From positions 47,148,501 through 47,212,500 of the forward strand of contig NC_080557.1 in assembly GCF_030253575.1 (NCBI RefSeq): a stretch of 64,000 bases of DNA, written 5' to 3'. The stretch comes from Rhododendron vialii (taxonomy: Eukaryota; Streptophyta; Magnoliopsida; Ericales; Ericaceae). A model generated the notes under the pieces. The model did no database searches and had not been told where the DNA came from. It saw only the letters and a list, made by a program, of their open reading frames with translations. A program made the position numbers and the translations under genes. Positions 24,294-36,862 of this stretch are shown piece after piece. Numbering within the stretch: position 1 is the stretch's first letter; each line of letters starts with the position of its first letter.

Positions 24294-25308
24294 AGATAAG
24301 ACAAATCATAGAATGAGGCCAGAGGTCCAGAAGTCATTGTACGTAGATCTTGAGAACATTAACATGATTTTGCTGGTTCTTGGGATACCCTCGAGCTTCC
24401 CAAGAGTGCATGAGAGAGAGAGAGAGAATTGTTTCAAAAGAACATCGCTGCATTCATGTATGGAAGACACTTGGCACACATGCGTAGGGCCTGAGTTTGA
24501 TGCAGCTTTCCAGAAGCCCTCGTGTGCTCTTACCTTAATTGACTATATCCCGAAGCTAAACCTCGAGTTTAAGTCAAAATAATTCGCGGGAGCATGAAAT
24601 CGAGTTTTAAACACATCACAAACTACTAAAAATTAGCGAAAACGAGGATTGAGGGCTTAAGCGCAGTGCGAAGATTGAGAGTGAAAAACGCATGACGTTT
24701 TGTAAAATTGTGTGGCTAAGCAGTATTGAGACTCTTGACTACGTTTCTCCTAAAACAACAATTTGAAGGATCTGTCATTTTTTTCTTTCTTTTTTCTAAA
24801 TTTTGACGAGACCCGCTAATGGCGCTTTTTTCGAGCAATTAAGGAGCTCAAATTTCTTCGTTTTGTTTTTCTAGGCGATCGACAGTAGTATTATTAGCAT
24901 AGTTAAATCACTACTTTGCAGGAAGAGTGGTACTTCAACTCCTGACCTCCCAGTTCACAATTTCTTTGTTACATTACGGTTATTTTTCGATGATATGTTT
25001 TGACAAGTAGGTAAAGGTGGCACAAAAATGAAATGTCGTTTAAATTATGCATCAATTTGCTTGGAACATGTTGCAATTTTTATACATAGAATTTAACCGA
25101 CATATAGAAGAGTAGTCGTATTACCCTGTGGCTCAGGCCGGGGTTGGACCACACTAATTACCATAGCTGGAAGCGAATAATAAATTCCTAGGGTTGCAGG
25201 GCAGTACGTAAGGAGTAAGGAAATTAATGTCTTTATATATGTATGTAAAAGAGTAGTAATATACATACAAGTAACTTAATGACAGATCCCGTTCACGCTA
25301 GTGATTAG

Positions 25309-25668
25309 CTTATGCACCAGAATTTTTGGGTTTTGTTCTAATTCAAATTTTTTTTTTTTTTGCGTTTGTTAGTTTTACACCAAATTTTTATGTGAGGGTG
25401 AGTAAGGACGAGAGGAAACGGAAAAGTAAAAAATTATGACTTTTATACAAGTATTTTGGGAAATATCCAAGAAAAAAAAATCCAAAAATTGATTTTTTGA
25501 GCTTTTCTTTGGATATTTTCCAAAATACTTGTGTAAAAGTAGTTAATTTTTTTACTTTTTTGATTCCTTTCGTCCTTACTCACCTATATCACATAAAAGT
25601 TTGGTGTAAAACTAACAAATACAAAAAAAAATGAACAAAAATAAAACCAAAAAATTATTCTGCATAAG
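25309..25668. mobile_element. 360-bp hairpin MITE with ~150-bp arms
   Basis: CTTATGCACCAGAATTTTT at the left and its near complement AATTATTCTGCATAAG at the right start long arms that meet around AAATTGATTTTTTGAG. Arms include TTAGTTTTACACCAAA and TTTGGTGTAAAACTAA. It directly abuts the caulimovirid fossil on its right. Confidence 0.8.
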
Positions 25669-25975
25669 TTACCAGAGTCTATGATTTATACTATCATCAG
25701 GAAGGTATTCAAACTCATACAAATACTCAAGATTAGAAGAAGAGGTGGAGGAATTTTTACTGGTGGAAAGGGCTGTCCAAGGAGGAGGGGTTTTATTTAG
25801 TAGAACTGAGAGAGGAGTTCGGTATTGGGCAAGATTGGGAATAAAATCAGCCATATAATTAATAATTTCAAGGAATTGTTGAGCTTGTTTGGCTGCGAGA
25901 TTTTCATCTGGAAAATGGTAGCTGTTACCTTGAAAACTAGGAAGTAGAAGTACTCTTCAATGGGGTTAATTTGGG
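25669..25975 (-). mobile_element. Endogenous pararetrovirus fossil (Caulimoviridae, polymerase fragment)
   Basis: Read on the minus strand, the fragment resembles the linker between reverse transcriptase and RNase H in caulimovirids, with phrases such as QQFLEIINYMADFIPN and NKTPPPWT. Spacing and the PPPW motif fit petuvirus/florendovirus-like relatives better than Ty3-type retrotransposons. Only about 0.3 kb of an original several-kilobase genome is left, cut off on one side by a hairpin MITE. It is a broken, old remnant. Confidence 0.6.
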
Positions 25976-26582
25976 ATCTTGTTGATGACTTATTTAAGTA
26001 CCTTTAAGGCAGTAGTAACTAGTAAGCAATCTTGAATTCCAGACAGGGACGAGACTGCGACGAAACCAAGATTTCGTATACGTTGGGACCATAACACAAT
26101 AACAAATAAATTGAAATTTTAAGGTTTAGGAGTATAAAAAATAGTTTAATGTTAAATTGATATCCGGCGGAGAGAAAAATTGAGGTGATGGGTGAGTTTT
26201 TTTTTTCTTTTCGTGGTATCATGAGAGAGACCCAAAAGATAAGGAAACGTGTGAAAAAGCGGTCCGAATTTGTAGCTTTTATTTAAAATTCTTTTGTATA
26301 TGACAAATTATGAGACCAACATATTAAGTCTTGTATGTAAAAAAAATCTTGGCTCGTTTTTTTTTTTTTAGCTAGTCAGCTTTTTGAAGAACCTGTAGTC
26401 TTGAGATTTCTGTAGCGCGCAGAGATATTAAAATGAGTGCAAATGATCGAGCTAGGCTGGGATATGTTCCGACGCCACTTTTCTAGGAAAGCCCCCTTCA
26501 TGCATTCGGATTCGGTGGTTGAAAACTTGAACTTCGTTGATAAGGTCCGGATTCAAGTAAAGTCTCCACAATCCTTAAGCTT

Positions 26583-26830
26583 CCGTTCTAGAACACTTTT
26601 TAAAAAAATAAGTTTTATTTTATATTTTTAAATTCAAAAATAACGTAAATAAAAAATAATTTTTTTAATTTTTATTGCACCGTATTAAAGATCTCAATGA
26701 GATCTATCAAACAAGATCCATATTGATAGGAAAATAATTTACGTAAGCACATGATTTTTGAGCTTGAAATTGCCTTCTTAAAAAATAAGTACTTTCCTTT
26801 CTGAAACGGAGCCTTGGGCTAGGCGTACTT
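26583..26830. mobile_element. Decayed MITE
   Basis: CCGTTCTAGAACACTTTTTA at the left pairs imperfectly with the inverted right end GGCTCCGTTTCAGAAAGG. The interior is AT-rich. Related-looking ends occur at 45786 and 63120. Confidence 0.45.
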
Positions 26831-27469
26831 TTAACACCACTCACGTACGTATGGTGAAACTTTAGTTTCGATCCCAACTTAGATGTAGTAGGGTTTTGCA
26901 GTTTTTTGTTTGCTATAATAATAGTTGGAATTATAATTTTTTTTTTGAAAATATGAATCTTGTCAGAAAAAATCACGTTTACCACATTAATTAACTAACT
27001 TTTACATGATCCTTGTGCATTCATACTGAGATATATAGTATTAAGCTACCATGGAGTATATTACTTCATTTTTCTCCAAGATAAATTTATTTCAAAATAT
27101 ACTTATTGATAAGCAAGCAACGTTAATTTTCCACAGATAACAATATACCGAATGAATCACAAAAAATAAACTGTTTCAATCATCAATGCGACGGTCCGGT
27201 CCTTTCCAGGGACGCGAGACCAGCCGAACCCATATCAGTAATTACATCCCCGACACCAACTAGCTGTTCACTGGAATACTACATGTTACTCCCTGTTACC
27301 ACCTCAGTCTGTAGATTGATACTGACATTTCAATGGTACTAACGTTTAAACTTCCTTCACCACTCAGTGCACTCACATTCTCTGTTTTTTTTTGGATTTG
27401 TCATTGCTGAGGGCACTGTGAAAGACAACAATCCAATCTTGGTAAATGGTAAACAAACAAACAAGGCAA

Positions 27470-27735
27470 AGTTATTTTCTCTGCCACTTTTCATTTACGA
27501 AAAGTCGTGCTTCCACCTCTCTCTTTTACCGCTCCCTCTACTGCACTCAATTTCACCGTCCGAAAGTGTTTTGGACGGTCCGGATTTATAAAAAACTTTT
27601 CCGATGAAGAGTTTAAATCTTTTCCGGAAGAGGTTGTTTAAAATCCGAACCATTAATTGTCGAGACAAATAGTGAGATTGAGAGAGCAGATAAAGAGAGC
27701 GGTGAAACCGTGCGGCGAGCGTAGCACCGCTGTTT
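27470..27735. repeat. Dispersed repeat family C (copy 2)
   Basis: Partner of 19570..19880, same orientation. This copy is better preserved around TTTTGGACGGTCCGGATTTA and ends GTAGCACCGCTG. Confidence 0.65.
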
Positions 27736-28251
27736 CATTTACTGCTTAGGCTTACCAAAAACCAAACGAAGAGAAACATGAATACTTGTTGCAAAAAAAA
27801 CCGCCACCAAAAATGAAATAGGTTGCTAAGAATTTCTTTTTGGGTAAATAGTGTTGGGCTTCGTTTCAATGAAACCCATGCTTCCCCCCCAGCTCTCACT
27901 CTCACCAAGCCCAGAATTATCGGGCTACCAGCCCGCATCTCTATGCATTGTGTCTTTTCCCAAGTCACGTAATGTGCAGGTTGATGAGGGTTCGGGAGCG
28001 CAAGTGTAAAAGAGTCTTGCAAAAACCTCCCAAACAACTATAAAATTTGTGAGTGTAGGGATCGAGAGCGCAGTGCAAGAATTGAGAGCGCGAGCGAATG
28101 TTATTTTGAAGGATTATTGTGAGTAAGGTCTTTTCCTCCCTTTTTCCCACCCCACTAGATAAATTGTTCTTTGCGTTTTTGAGAAAAACTAAACAACAAT
28201 GGCACACGGTAAACAGGTAAAGAAGCTTGTTCTAAAAAATACTAAGAAGTA

Positions 28252-28421
28252 CCGGAAACGGGTGGGTGCTGTGCACCATCCGAGCAGCGTTTGGCAATTC
28301 AATGGTTTAGATTTCATCTTGACAATAAACGGCTCGGAGGCTACACTGTGGAGATCATGAGATATGGACCGTTGGATTGCCGAACGAACGGCTCCAGTGC
28401 TGTGCACCATCCTCGTTTCCA
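28252..28421. mobile_element. Possible small TIR element
   Basis: CCGGAAACGGGTGG and (inverted) CTGGAAACGAGGATG form short ends, and just inside, GTGCTGTGCACCATCC occurs at both ends in direct orientation. Confidence 0.45.
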
Positions 28422-28769
28422 GAGTTTCCAATTTGGGGCATTTAAAATGTTTTGATATTTCTAAAACTTGCTCCTAACTTGCATGTTGAAAGCAAAAGAC
28501 GAAGAAGTGAATCAATTCCTCTGTATTTACTCTTATTGAATACCGAGGATCCAAAAATATATATATACTCTTATTGAATACTAACCAAAATTATACTATA
28601 TACATTGCATATTTTTTTTGATCGGTATATACATTGCATCTTAGGAGTAACACGCTAAGGTACAGAATGTATGCCGATTAACTGCCAAATGCATCTCGTT
28701 AACTCAATTCATGGTGTGGAATAGTAGACATGGAATTTGAAACACTGAGTTATTTTGGAAGCGTTATGA

Positions 28770-31700
28770 TCATACAGCCACAGGTACTTTGAGTGACTCT
28801 AAAATCTTATCATCTATCTCGAATTTCATGGGCTTCTTATCTCTCCCGATCTTCACATACTCTTCGTACCGCTCCTTTAAATCTTCAGGAAGGTTTGTGG
28901 ATGCTTGCCACCCCAAAATGTCCTTTGCTGCTCTTGGTTCTGCATAGAAGTGCTGCAAAAGTAGATCGATGAATGAGTTACCCATGCTTGCATGAGTCAG
29001 GGATTTAGACACGACACATTGTAAGAATTTAAAGGCTCTGTTTGGAACTTAATGAAAGAAATCCAACAGGAAGGTATATGATCATTTTTCATCTCTCTTA
29101 TTTCATCTTCCTTTTTCTGCTCGAGTTTTTAAAGTCAGTTTAAGCTATTCAGTTTAAGCTATTCCCTTCATTGTTTCCTTTCTTTCCTCATGCAAAATCA
29201 AACAAGGCAGAGTTATTTTCTCTCTCGCTTCCTATTCATTTCCTTTGCAAAACCAAATGAAGAGAAACAACCAACTTTCCCTAGAACTTCTCTCACTAGT
29301 TCTCTCTTCTTTTTTCCTTTTCCTCCTTTCCACAAGTCCAACATAGCTTAAAAAGGCTAAAATTTAAGGGCCAGCTTGGATGGAGTAAAAAAGGAAGGGG
29401 AAAAATAAGAGGGGTATATGGAAGGGGCCCACCCCTTTTCCCCTTGTTTGGCATCCCATAAAATTCCCTGATAATTTCTTACCCCCTCATCTTTTCTCCT
29501 TGTTTTACGGTTTCTCGGGTATTATATCTGGGCTCCTCTTGAGGTGCCCCAAAATAATCCGGCTGTAGAGGGGTATTTTGTGGACGAAAATACCCCTTGT
29601 TATCCCCTTTCTCCATCCACCATTCAACCAATTTCTACTCTCTATTTTACCCAAAATCATATTTTCCATTCAAACCTATCCTAAGACTACTTATTTTGAG
29701 CACTTAATTTTTTAATATATAAACGGTGTAAAGAGATTGAAAAATTAAGTGTTTCAAATTTTAATCCGTTTGAACCGGTGCGAAGATCTTAGTTTTCTGA
29801 TCATTTTATCTTAAATGGTCGTAATTAAATTTTGATTCTAGGGCTCTCGTTGAATAGTCCTAAGAAAGTCGTATAATCAAATATCCCTTAGGGCTATTCA
29901 ACGAGAGCCCTAGAGTAAAAATTTAATTATGATCATTTAGGATAAAATGATCAAAAAACTAAGATCTTCGCACTGACTCAAACAGATTGAAATTTGGAAC
30001 ACTTTTTTAACCATATTTTTTAATATATAAACTGTCTAAAGAGGTTGAAAAATTAAGTGTTCCAAATTTCAATCCGTTTGAACCGGTGGAAAGATTTTAG
30101 TTTTCTGATCATTTTATCCTAAATTGTCATAGTTAAATTTTGAATCTTGATTAGCCCTAAGAGATATTTGATTCTACGAATTTCTTAAGATTAATCAACG
30201 AGAGCCCTAGAGTCAAAATTTAACTATGACTATTTATGATAAAATGATCAGAAAACTAAGATCTTTGCACAGGTTCAAACGGATTGAAATTTGGAACACT
30301 TAATTTTTTTTAAAAAAACCAAATTATAATACTAAATTGTTAATTTGTTAGTAGAAATAAATATTAAGGCTTAAATTGTGAAATAATAATTAAGGGACTG
30401 CACAAGGGCAAAAGGGTCATTTGATAGCTATTTATATCATCCATCCTTCATTATACCCCTATTAATCATCCATCCAAACCAAGTATTATTTAATCTTCCT
30501 TCTCTAATACCTCATCCAAACAACCTACTATTTAATCATCATATATAAACATCACATCAATGTGGGTCATCCCTTATTAACTAATACCCCCTACTATCTT
30601 ATCCCCCTATTAACTAATACACCCAATTTTTTCCCCACATCCAAACGGACCCTAAGGGCTACGGAATCCTAACAACATAGCGAATAGATGAGCTTAAAGA
30701 AAACCCACCTTGATCTAGGCTTAAATTGTGAAAGAATAATTAAGGGACTGCACAAGGGCAAAAGGGTCATTTAACAGCTTTTTATATCATCCATCCTTCC
30801 TTATACCCCTATTAATCATCCATCCAAACCAAATATTATTTAATCCTCCTTCTCTAATACCTCATCCAAACAACCTACTATTTAATCCTCCTATATAAAC
30901 ATCACATCAATTTGGGTCATCCATTATTAACTAATACCCCTACTATCTTATCCCCCTATTAACTAATACACCCAATTTTTTTCCCACATCCAAACGGACC
31001 CTAAGGGCTACGGAATCCTGACAACATAGCGAATAGATGAGCTTAAAGAAAACCCACCTTGATCTAGCATTCAAACATCACATAGTTGGATGGTTCAAGT
31101 TTCTAATCATAAGCATGGAGTTGTCGCTAATTTTACTCAGTTTGGCCCAAGGAAATTGTTTCAGGATGACATTTTTTTTTGGAAGGCAAAAAAATTTCAT
31201 AGTGATCTCTGAAATTGTTACAAAGATTAAAAGGAACAAGGAGCGATGGCATCGTACTCCTAACCCTCAGGATGACACATGCAATTAGAAGTCCTTTTGT
31301 CCAGTTTACCCCGTTTCCCTTCACTTTTTAATGTCAAGAAGAATAGAAGTTCGTACCATGTTACGGAAAGGAAAAGCTTTCTTGGCATCAACACCAATTG
31401 CTTTGGGATCATAATGCAAAATTTCAACTGGGAGGCCTGCAGCTTTAGCACAGAGTTTAGCCATTCCATCGAGTGTCACAGCGCGATCACTCACACAATT
31501 GAAGATGTTTCCACTTGCAGCAGATGAATTCTCTACTGCCAGAGTGAGCATGGAGGATAGATCTCTAACATGGGAGATGTTAGTAAGCTGCATTCCCGAA
31601 CCTGGGATTGGAACTGGCCTTCCCCTAACGATTCCTGTTCAGAATTGATAGGTTTTTGTATTAATAGACTGCAATTGTTGGGGTAATACAAATCAATCAC

Positions 31701-34035
31701 TATAAAGTTATATAAGTAAATATCGGGATCCAATGTAAGCTACTAAACTTAAAGAGCAAAGCTATATTACTTGAATAGTATCCATCAAAAGTTAAATCCC
31801 TTCGAAGGTATTGAGATTTAACGTAAAAGTTAAATCCCTTCGGAAGGATTGGGGTGTATTGGCTGGTTGGTTTGTTTTTTTTTTGGGTGATTTGGGTGTA
31901 TTGGCTGATTGGGCTTGCCAGCTTTGTTTTGAGATAAACTTGCACATGAGGAGTAGAGTGGTATGTGCCAATCTTCTTGGGATATCCGTATCTACAATGA
32001 TGCTATTTTCATCTCCCAATATTTTCGTGTTGTTATTTCTACACAAGTTAATAAAACTCTTGTTCCTATTAGAAAAAGGACACAAATGAAACCATATTCA
32101 CAACTACCAAAAACATATTTACAGCCACAGATATCAAAAGTTCAAATGAATAGATTGCTGAGAAACAAACAAGAGTATAGCAAAGGGTTCTAAAATCATG
32201 TACTGTAATTTGATTAAATTCATGATGAGTGAAAGCATATTAAGTTCAAGATCATGTAGTGTAATTCGGGCATATTAAGCTCAAAATCATGGACTTACGA
32301 TCAAAGAACCACTCCTCGCAATCTTTGTTATTGCCGGAACCAATCATGTACTGGGGACGGAATGATGCCCAACTGCTGAAAATATCTGAAATGTACTTCT
32401 CTACTCCAACATGACCAGCATCAGCTTTAACAACATCCTATCATGACAAAAGCTGAGATAAGTTGGCAGAATCTTTCTTTCATTCGTTATATATTACTGG
32501 GTATAAACATGCTACATACCCCTTCAACATGAGGAGGCTCCTCAGTTGCCTTATAGATTCCAGCACTGCTTATGAACAAAAATTGCTTTACACCACCACT
32601 ATTGGCCCAATCTGCCACAGGCCTAGGCAAGAAGATTGCATCAGAAATTTCCACACAAAAACATGAGTGAAGGTTCCCCATTAGGCAGACAGTTCACTTT
32701 GCAAATGAGTGAATTGGAATGCTTCAATGGAATTCATTATTTGGTTTCTTTCTGTTCAGTCTGGCAGTGCATGAAGTCAGTGTTAATTCTCTTTTTTTGA
32801 TCGGCTTGTAAGAATTCTCAAAACGGGTACCACAAAATCAACTTTACATATACTGAGTTTGGTCATGAATTGTGAACTTCTATCATACCCACGAACTTAA
32901 AGTTGGCCTCCCACAACCATATGATGCTACTGCAATAACTAAGCTCAAAGGCTTCAGATCATGGTGGGATTTATGGTGGAAAAGGAAAAAAGTAAGGAGA
33001 ACGTGCAAAGACAATGAAGTGAATAAGCTAATTTATTTTCTTGGCAAATCCCTATAAAAACCATGATCCAATTACTGCCAATCCATCAGGCGAATCAAAA
33101 GCCTGAACTTGTTTTGAACATACAGGAATGAAATACCATCAACACATTTCAACAAGCAAAACGTAAAGCGATGGAATTCTATAGACAAATTCAAGCTTTC
33201 AAAATCAAATCAACAGACCTCACAGCATCCAAGTCCTTGCCATTGTTATCCAATAAAACATCAAATGCCGCTCCGTCCAAAACCTTCCCAATTTCTGCTG
33301 GGTCTCCCCACACCGTCTTTCCACCAGCACTCACAATCTCCTGAGAAACCAAATACCCACAATTTTTTATTGACAATTTCACCATACCCACAACAGAGTA
33401 GCAAAAAATAATCCCAAAGTAGTACAGTAGCAGAAACTAAAAGACAACAAATAAACTATTGAATGGTGGGTTTGCAAAAAAACAAATTGCGTGAAATAAA
33501 TTCATCATACCCATGACAAAAGTACTAGCCAAAATCCCAACTCAACCGTCTATCCATACAAATGTAAAGCATATGTCGTTTCATATGTTCAAAAGATGGA
33601 AAATTTACTTCTACTTTCTCTGGTACGAAGCAAAAAAAAAGATGGGAACTTTACAGAGAATCTGTTGAATGGGGGTTTCTTCATCTTGTCTGAGGTCTCT
33701 TCACCAACAGTCATAATGGTGACCTCATGGCCAGAACCCAATAGTTCTTTGGCGAAGTAGAAACCAATGACGGCGTGGCCACCGCTGTTGGTATTGACAA
33801 TCAGGACCTTCTTCTTCTCTGCTGCACCGGCTCTGACCCTGAATGAGGAGAGAGAATGGCGTCTGGAGGTTTTCGGGTGTGCGAGGAAAGAAGGGGAGAT
33901 GGAGAGGGAGATAGAGTGGTTCGAGGTGGAGGAGGAGAGAGAGAGGCGTGGAGTAGGAGAGAGAAGAGGAGGAGGATGTTGGGTGGAGGTGGGAGAAGTG
34001 AATAGGAGAGAGGATGAGGAATGAAGAGTGGCCAT
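28770..34035 (-). CDS. CSP41A: Chloroplast stem-loop binding protein of 41 kDa, CSP41a
   Basis: Six exons on the minus strand (34035..33655, 33340..33219, 32622..32520, 32437..32299, 31634..31357, 28952..28770) close in frame to 401 residues. CSP41a is an atypical short-chain dehydrogenase/reductase that binds plastid mRNAs and rRNA with CSP41b and protects or cleaves stem-loops. Residues 1-70 are a Ser/Thr/Arg-rich plastid transit peptide. The mature part opens with [18 protein letters not shown], the Rossmann-type nucleotide loop. Family landmarks follow: [66 protein letters not shown], and the C-terminal [20 protein letters not shown]. By memory the best match is At3g63140. All borders are GT-AG. 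Intron 5 is 2.4 kb because of inserted repeats. Confidence 0.96.
29368..30652. mobile_element. 1.29-kb TIR element in CSP41A intron 5
   Basis: GGGCCAGCTTGGATG at the left and (inverted) GGGTCCGTTTGGATG at the right are the ends, with TAA on both sides, suggesting PIF/Harbinger-type insertion. It contains two tandem hairpin modules (29749..30002, 30057..30299) and no transposase. Confidence 0.65.
29715..30310. repeat. Two tandem long-hairpin modules
   Basis: Each module begins AATATATAAAC and GAAAAATTAAGTGTT, then forms a hairpin of about 250 bp whose arms carry CAAT(C)CGTTTGAACCGGTG and AGTTTTCTGATCATTTTATC with the complement beyond a small loop. Module spacing is about 308 bp. GGGCTCTCGTTGA and TCAACGAGAGCCC sit nearest the loop in the first; the second has a diverged left inner arm. 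Confidence 0.8.
30368..31067. repeat. 350-bp tandem duplication in CSP41A intron 5
   Basis: 30368..30717 and 30718..31067 are near-identical direct copies starting GGCTTAAATTGTGAAA and ending CCCACCTTGATCTA. The unit joins the right part of the TIR element with about 65 bp of host intron, so the duplication came after the insertion. Confidence 0.92.
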
Positions 34036-34658
34036 TGAAGCTGTGTGTGTGTGTGTGAAGTGTGTGATCTGAAGGGACGATTTAGAGCCAGCGGTTTTGT
34101 ATTCGACAAAGACAAAAAGAGGGCATCCAAATTCCAAAGTCCAACGTTTGCTATGCCAAATTTGTACACTTCGATTTTAAACATTAAAATGATCTGTTCC
34201 ATTGAGATTATTTCAAGAGATTAATGTTGTGTCTGGAACACTTTTTAAAATATTTTTGAAAAAATAATGGGAGTAATAAGTGAAAAAAAATAAAGAAAAA
34301 AATGATTGAAAGTAAGAAGAATCTTTTGCAAAATACTTTTCAAAAAGAGAAGCAAACACAGCATAAGTAATTATTGATGTCTAGTTTATCAAAATTTCAA
34401 TAAATTTTTCCAAAAGTTGATGCCCAAAGATACAAATTTGAAAACAAATCTCACGTGTATAACCACGTAAATACATTAAACGACTCAAAATACAAATCAC
34501 ATGACAATCTAAAATTAACTCAAATTTTGAGTCTTTCCCAAGCCCATCTCAATAATTAAGACTAACTCGTTAACAATATCAGCTACGCCAAACATCAAGT
34601 TGTTCAAATTTCATTTCAGATGATTTCCAAACGCATTAATCTTGCGATAAATTTGTTC

Positions 34659-35023
34659 GCACAGACAATTTGTGCATAGATTATGCACAGATTTTGTTGT
34701 GAAGCCCACTACGAGTTCCACACAAATGATCCGAGCCGTTCATTAAATGTAAAACATTTTTTCAAGGGTTTCCGAAAAAAATCAGTTCAATCCAATACTT
34801 ATAGGTGCTTGATCTAATAATCTAACTTTTCATTACCCGAAAATCTGAACGAAAATTTAGATGATTGGATCGAACACTTATAGTTATTAAATTGAGCTGA
34901 TTTTTTATGGGGGCTCTTGAAAAAATATTTTACATTTAATAAACGACTCGGATCATTTGTGCGGAACCCGTGGTGAGCTCCACAACAAAATATGTGCACA
35001 TTCTGTGCACAGATATATGTGTG
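34659..35023. mobile_element. Hairpin MITE with ~170-bp diverged arms
   Basis: The left arm CACAGACAATTTGTGCATAG through ACAAATGATCCGAGCCGTT pairs with the inverted right arm, where AACGACTCGGATCATTTGT is seen. The arms meet around TTTTCATTACCCGAAAAT. Superfamily not determined. Confidence 0.75.
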
Positions 35024-35599
35024 GTTAGCAGGGTTCTTAATCTTGAGGCAAATGGGTAAATGGATTTCAATCCATAATGGTATCATGAAAACAAAAAGGT
35101 TGTAATTATCAAAGGATTGCAACAATGCATTAAAACCCGTTTACCCCATTTACTTAAACTTCAAGATCAATGCGTTCAAATCATGTGAAAAGCGGTATCC
35201 GATCTACCTAATGTTTGGCACTATAGATTTTCTCAATGACTTTTAAAAAGTAGACAGTCCTAATTATTGAGTCGAGTCCGGAAAAGGTTCAAAAATTGCA
35301 TGAATTGGACTATACGGGCTGAAAAAAATCTATGACATAATTTATGTTCTTAACGAGCTCTAAGAAGTGGACTATCCCAAACCTCCGATTATTGAGATGG
35401 ATCCGGAAAGAGCTTGAAAACAGCATGAACACCTTAGTCCAATTAAGAGAATGCATTTCTTTTTAGAAGACTGAGAAAATGCAAATTCCACCACTTTTGA
35501 ATCCTATAATATTAGATTAGGAATTAATTTCTACATTTCATTTTTTTTCATTTAGAAAAAAAAAAAAAAACACAAACACTTTCAACACTAAAATAATAA

Positions 35600-36240
35600 A
35601 AAGGAAATGTGAATATTAAAAAAGATAGTGCGGATATCAATTCCCTATTATTGGTGCTCCCCCCTCTCTCTAACCTTAAAGAAGCCACCGCCCCCAATCT
35701 CTCTCCTTCCCCTCCCCCAGGGTTTTATGCTCCAATGGGTGATGGGAGGGGAGGGGTTTCTCCCCCTCGTGGAATTTTTTCATCTCTCGATTTTAGATTT
35801 CGGAGGTTTTCTTTCTTTTCCCCTTTACCCCCATCATCCTCCTCTCCAAACCACCATCCGCCGCCCCTCCTCCGCCTCTTTTGCCGTGCAGTTCGACGGC
35901 TTTTGGATGTAGTGCATTGCAAATCGTGGTCGCCGAAGTGGGAGATCTAGGTAGGTGGATGAAATCTGCTCCGGTACTACGGACTCCGTTCGGTTATGTT
36001 ACCGGTTTTTCTCTTCTTCTTTTTTGGTTCTTTTCTTTGGTGTCCCTTGTGTGGGTTTTCTCCCTGTTTATGGGGGCTTCTATCACCCCAGTGTGGGTGT
36101 TATTTGATTGTTTTCTGCAGTGCTCTGTCTGTTTGAAGCGATGGGTTTAGTTGGCGTTGGGTATAGTCTTTGAACTGAATCCCCTCCTATTTGATTTCTT
36201 AATCTCTTGTTTAGGGATATAGTTTCCTCTTGATGTACTA
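35600..36240 (+). other. Unassigned C/T-rich block
   Basis: A strongly pyrimidine-rich stretch (CTCCCCCCTCTCTC and similar) is followed by GC-balanced sequence to about 35960. Open frames of about 90-110 codons exist in two phases but look like composition effects. It could be the 5' end of a LINE-like element or an orphan leader; I do not recognise it. Confidence 0.3.
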
Positions 36241-36862
36241 TTTTTTTGTTCTATAATATCACCTACTATCGTTTTGGAGAAGGAAAAAAAATAACCAATT
36301 CCCTATTAGATTTTCTCAATTTAGTCCTCAATTCATAAGCTTTCTCTTGACATTGTCCATGCGGATCTGGACTGCCATCAACACTTTCAACAAGAAATTC
36401 CCCAATAGAATGCGTTTGTTACTAATGATTAATTTTAAAAAATATGATGCGAATCTAACAAAAATTCAGAAAAGACGAATAAAAAAGGCAAAACGAATAA
36501 GAAAAATAAGTTTACAAAAACGGAGCCTAAACGCAAGTGATTTGGACTGGATCGATTCGGGTCCCACACAGGCCCACAGTATCTAATGCCAAATACTATT
36601 TCAGGATGTGGTGGACGTTGGATTCCTTAAGATCCAGCAGTGTATAAAAAAGGGAAGTCACATGACGCACATTACTAAAAGCGTTATAAAGTGGACTTTG
36701 TGATTTGAGATAAAATTATAACGTTGGCGACACAGGCTCACCTATTTATTATAACCCCCAAGTCCCAACGAAAGAAAGCTCCATAAAACTAGCCGTTACC
36801 CCCCACCGTCTCCCTTTTCCTCTCGCTCTCTGAGCTTTTTTTTTTCTCTCTCTAAATCTCTC

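Larger units (their letters stand above)
11896..28769. other. 16.9-kb gene-free, transposon-rich interval
   Basis: No credible host exon is seen between the patatin-like gene and the 3' end of CSP41A. Reading frames here are short and mostly fall inside repeats. Identified pieces are listed separately: Stowaway-like MITEs, inverted-repeat elements, a SINE split by a MITE, a Mutator-type element, a TRIM, caulimovirid fossils and several dispersed families. Stretches with nothing assignable include 12460-13080, 13580-14850, 15910-16360, 17510-18530, 21560-23300 and 26840-27460. Confidence 0.55.
28953..31356 (-). other. CSP41A intron 5, expanded by transposons
   Basis: Donor GT at 31356-31355 and acceptor AG at 28954-28953. 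Roughly two thirds of its 2,404 bp is the TIR element at 29368..30652 plus the tandem duplication of its right third. Confidence 0.85.
34036..36862. other. Intergenic region between CSP41A and the coiled-coil gene
   Basis: The two genes are divergent. The first 170 bp upstream of CSP41A is leader and promoter with a (GT)n run at 34045-34059. Then come a small decayed MITE (34229-34370) and the hairpin element at 34659..35023. From 35600 to 36240 is a pyrimidine-rich then GT-rich block that looks like a leader or element 5' end, but I could not tie it to any protein. Confidence 0.5.

Noticed and set aside
35609-36150. Candidate protein gene in the C/T-rich block
   Set aside because: Two overlapping frames of equal quality, proline/serine-rich by composition, no domain and no convincing downstream exons.
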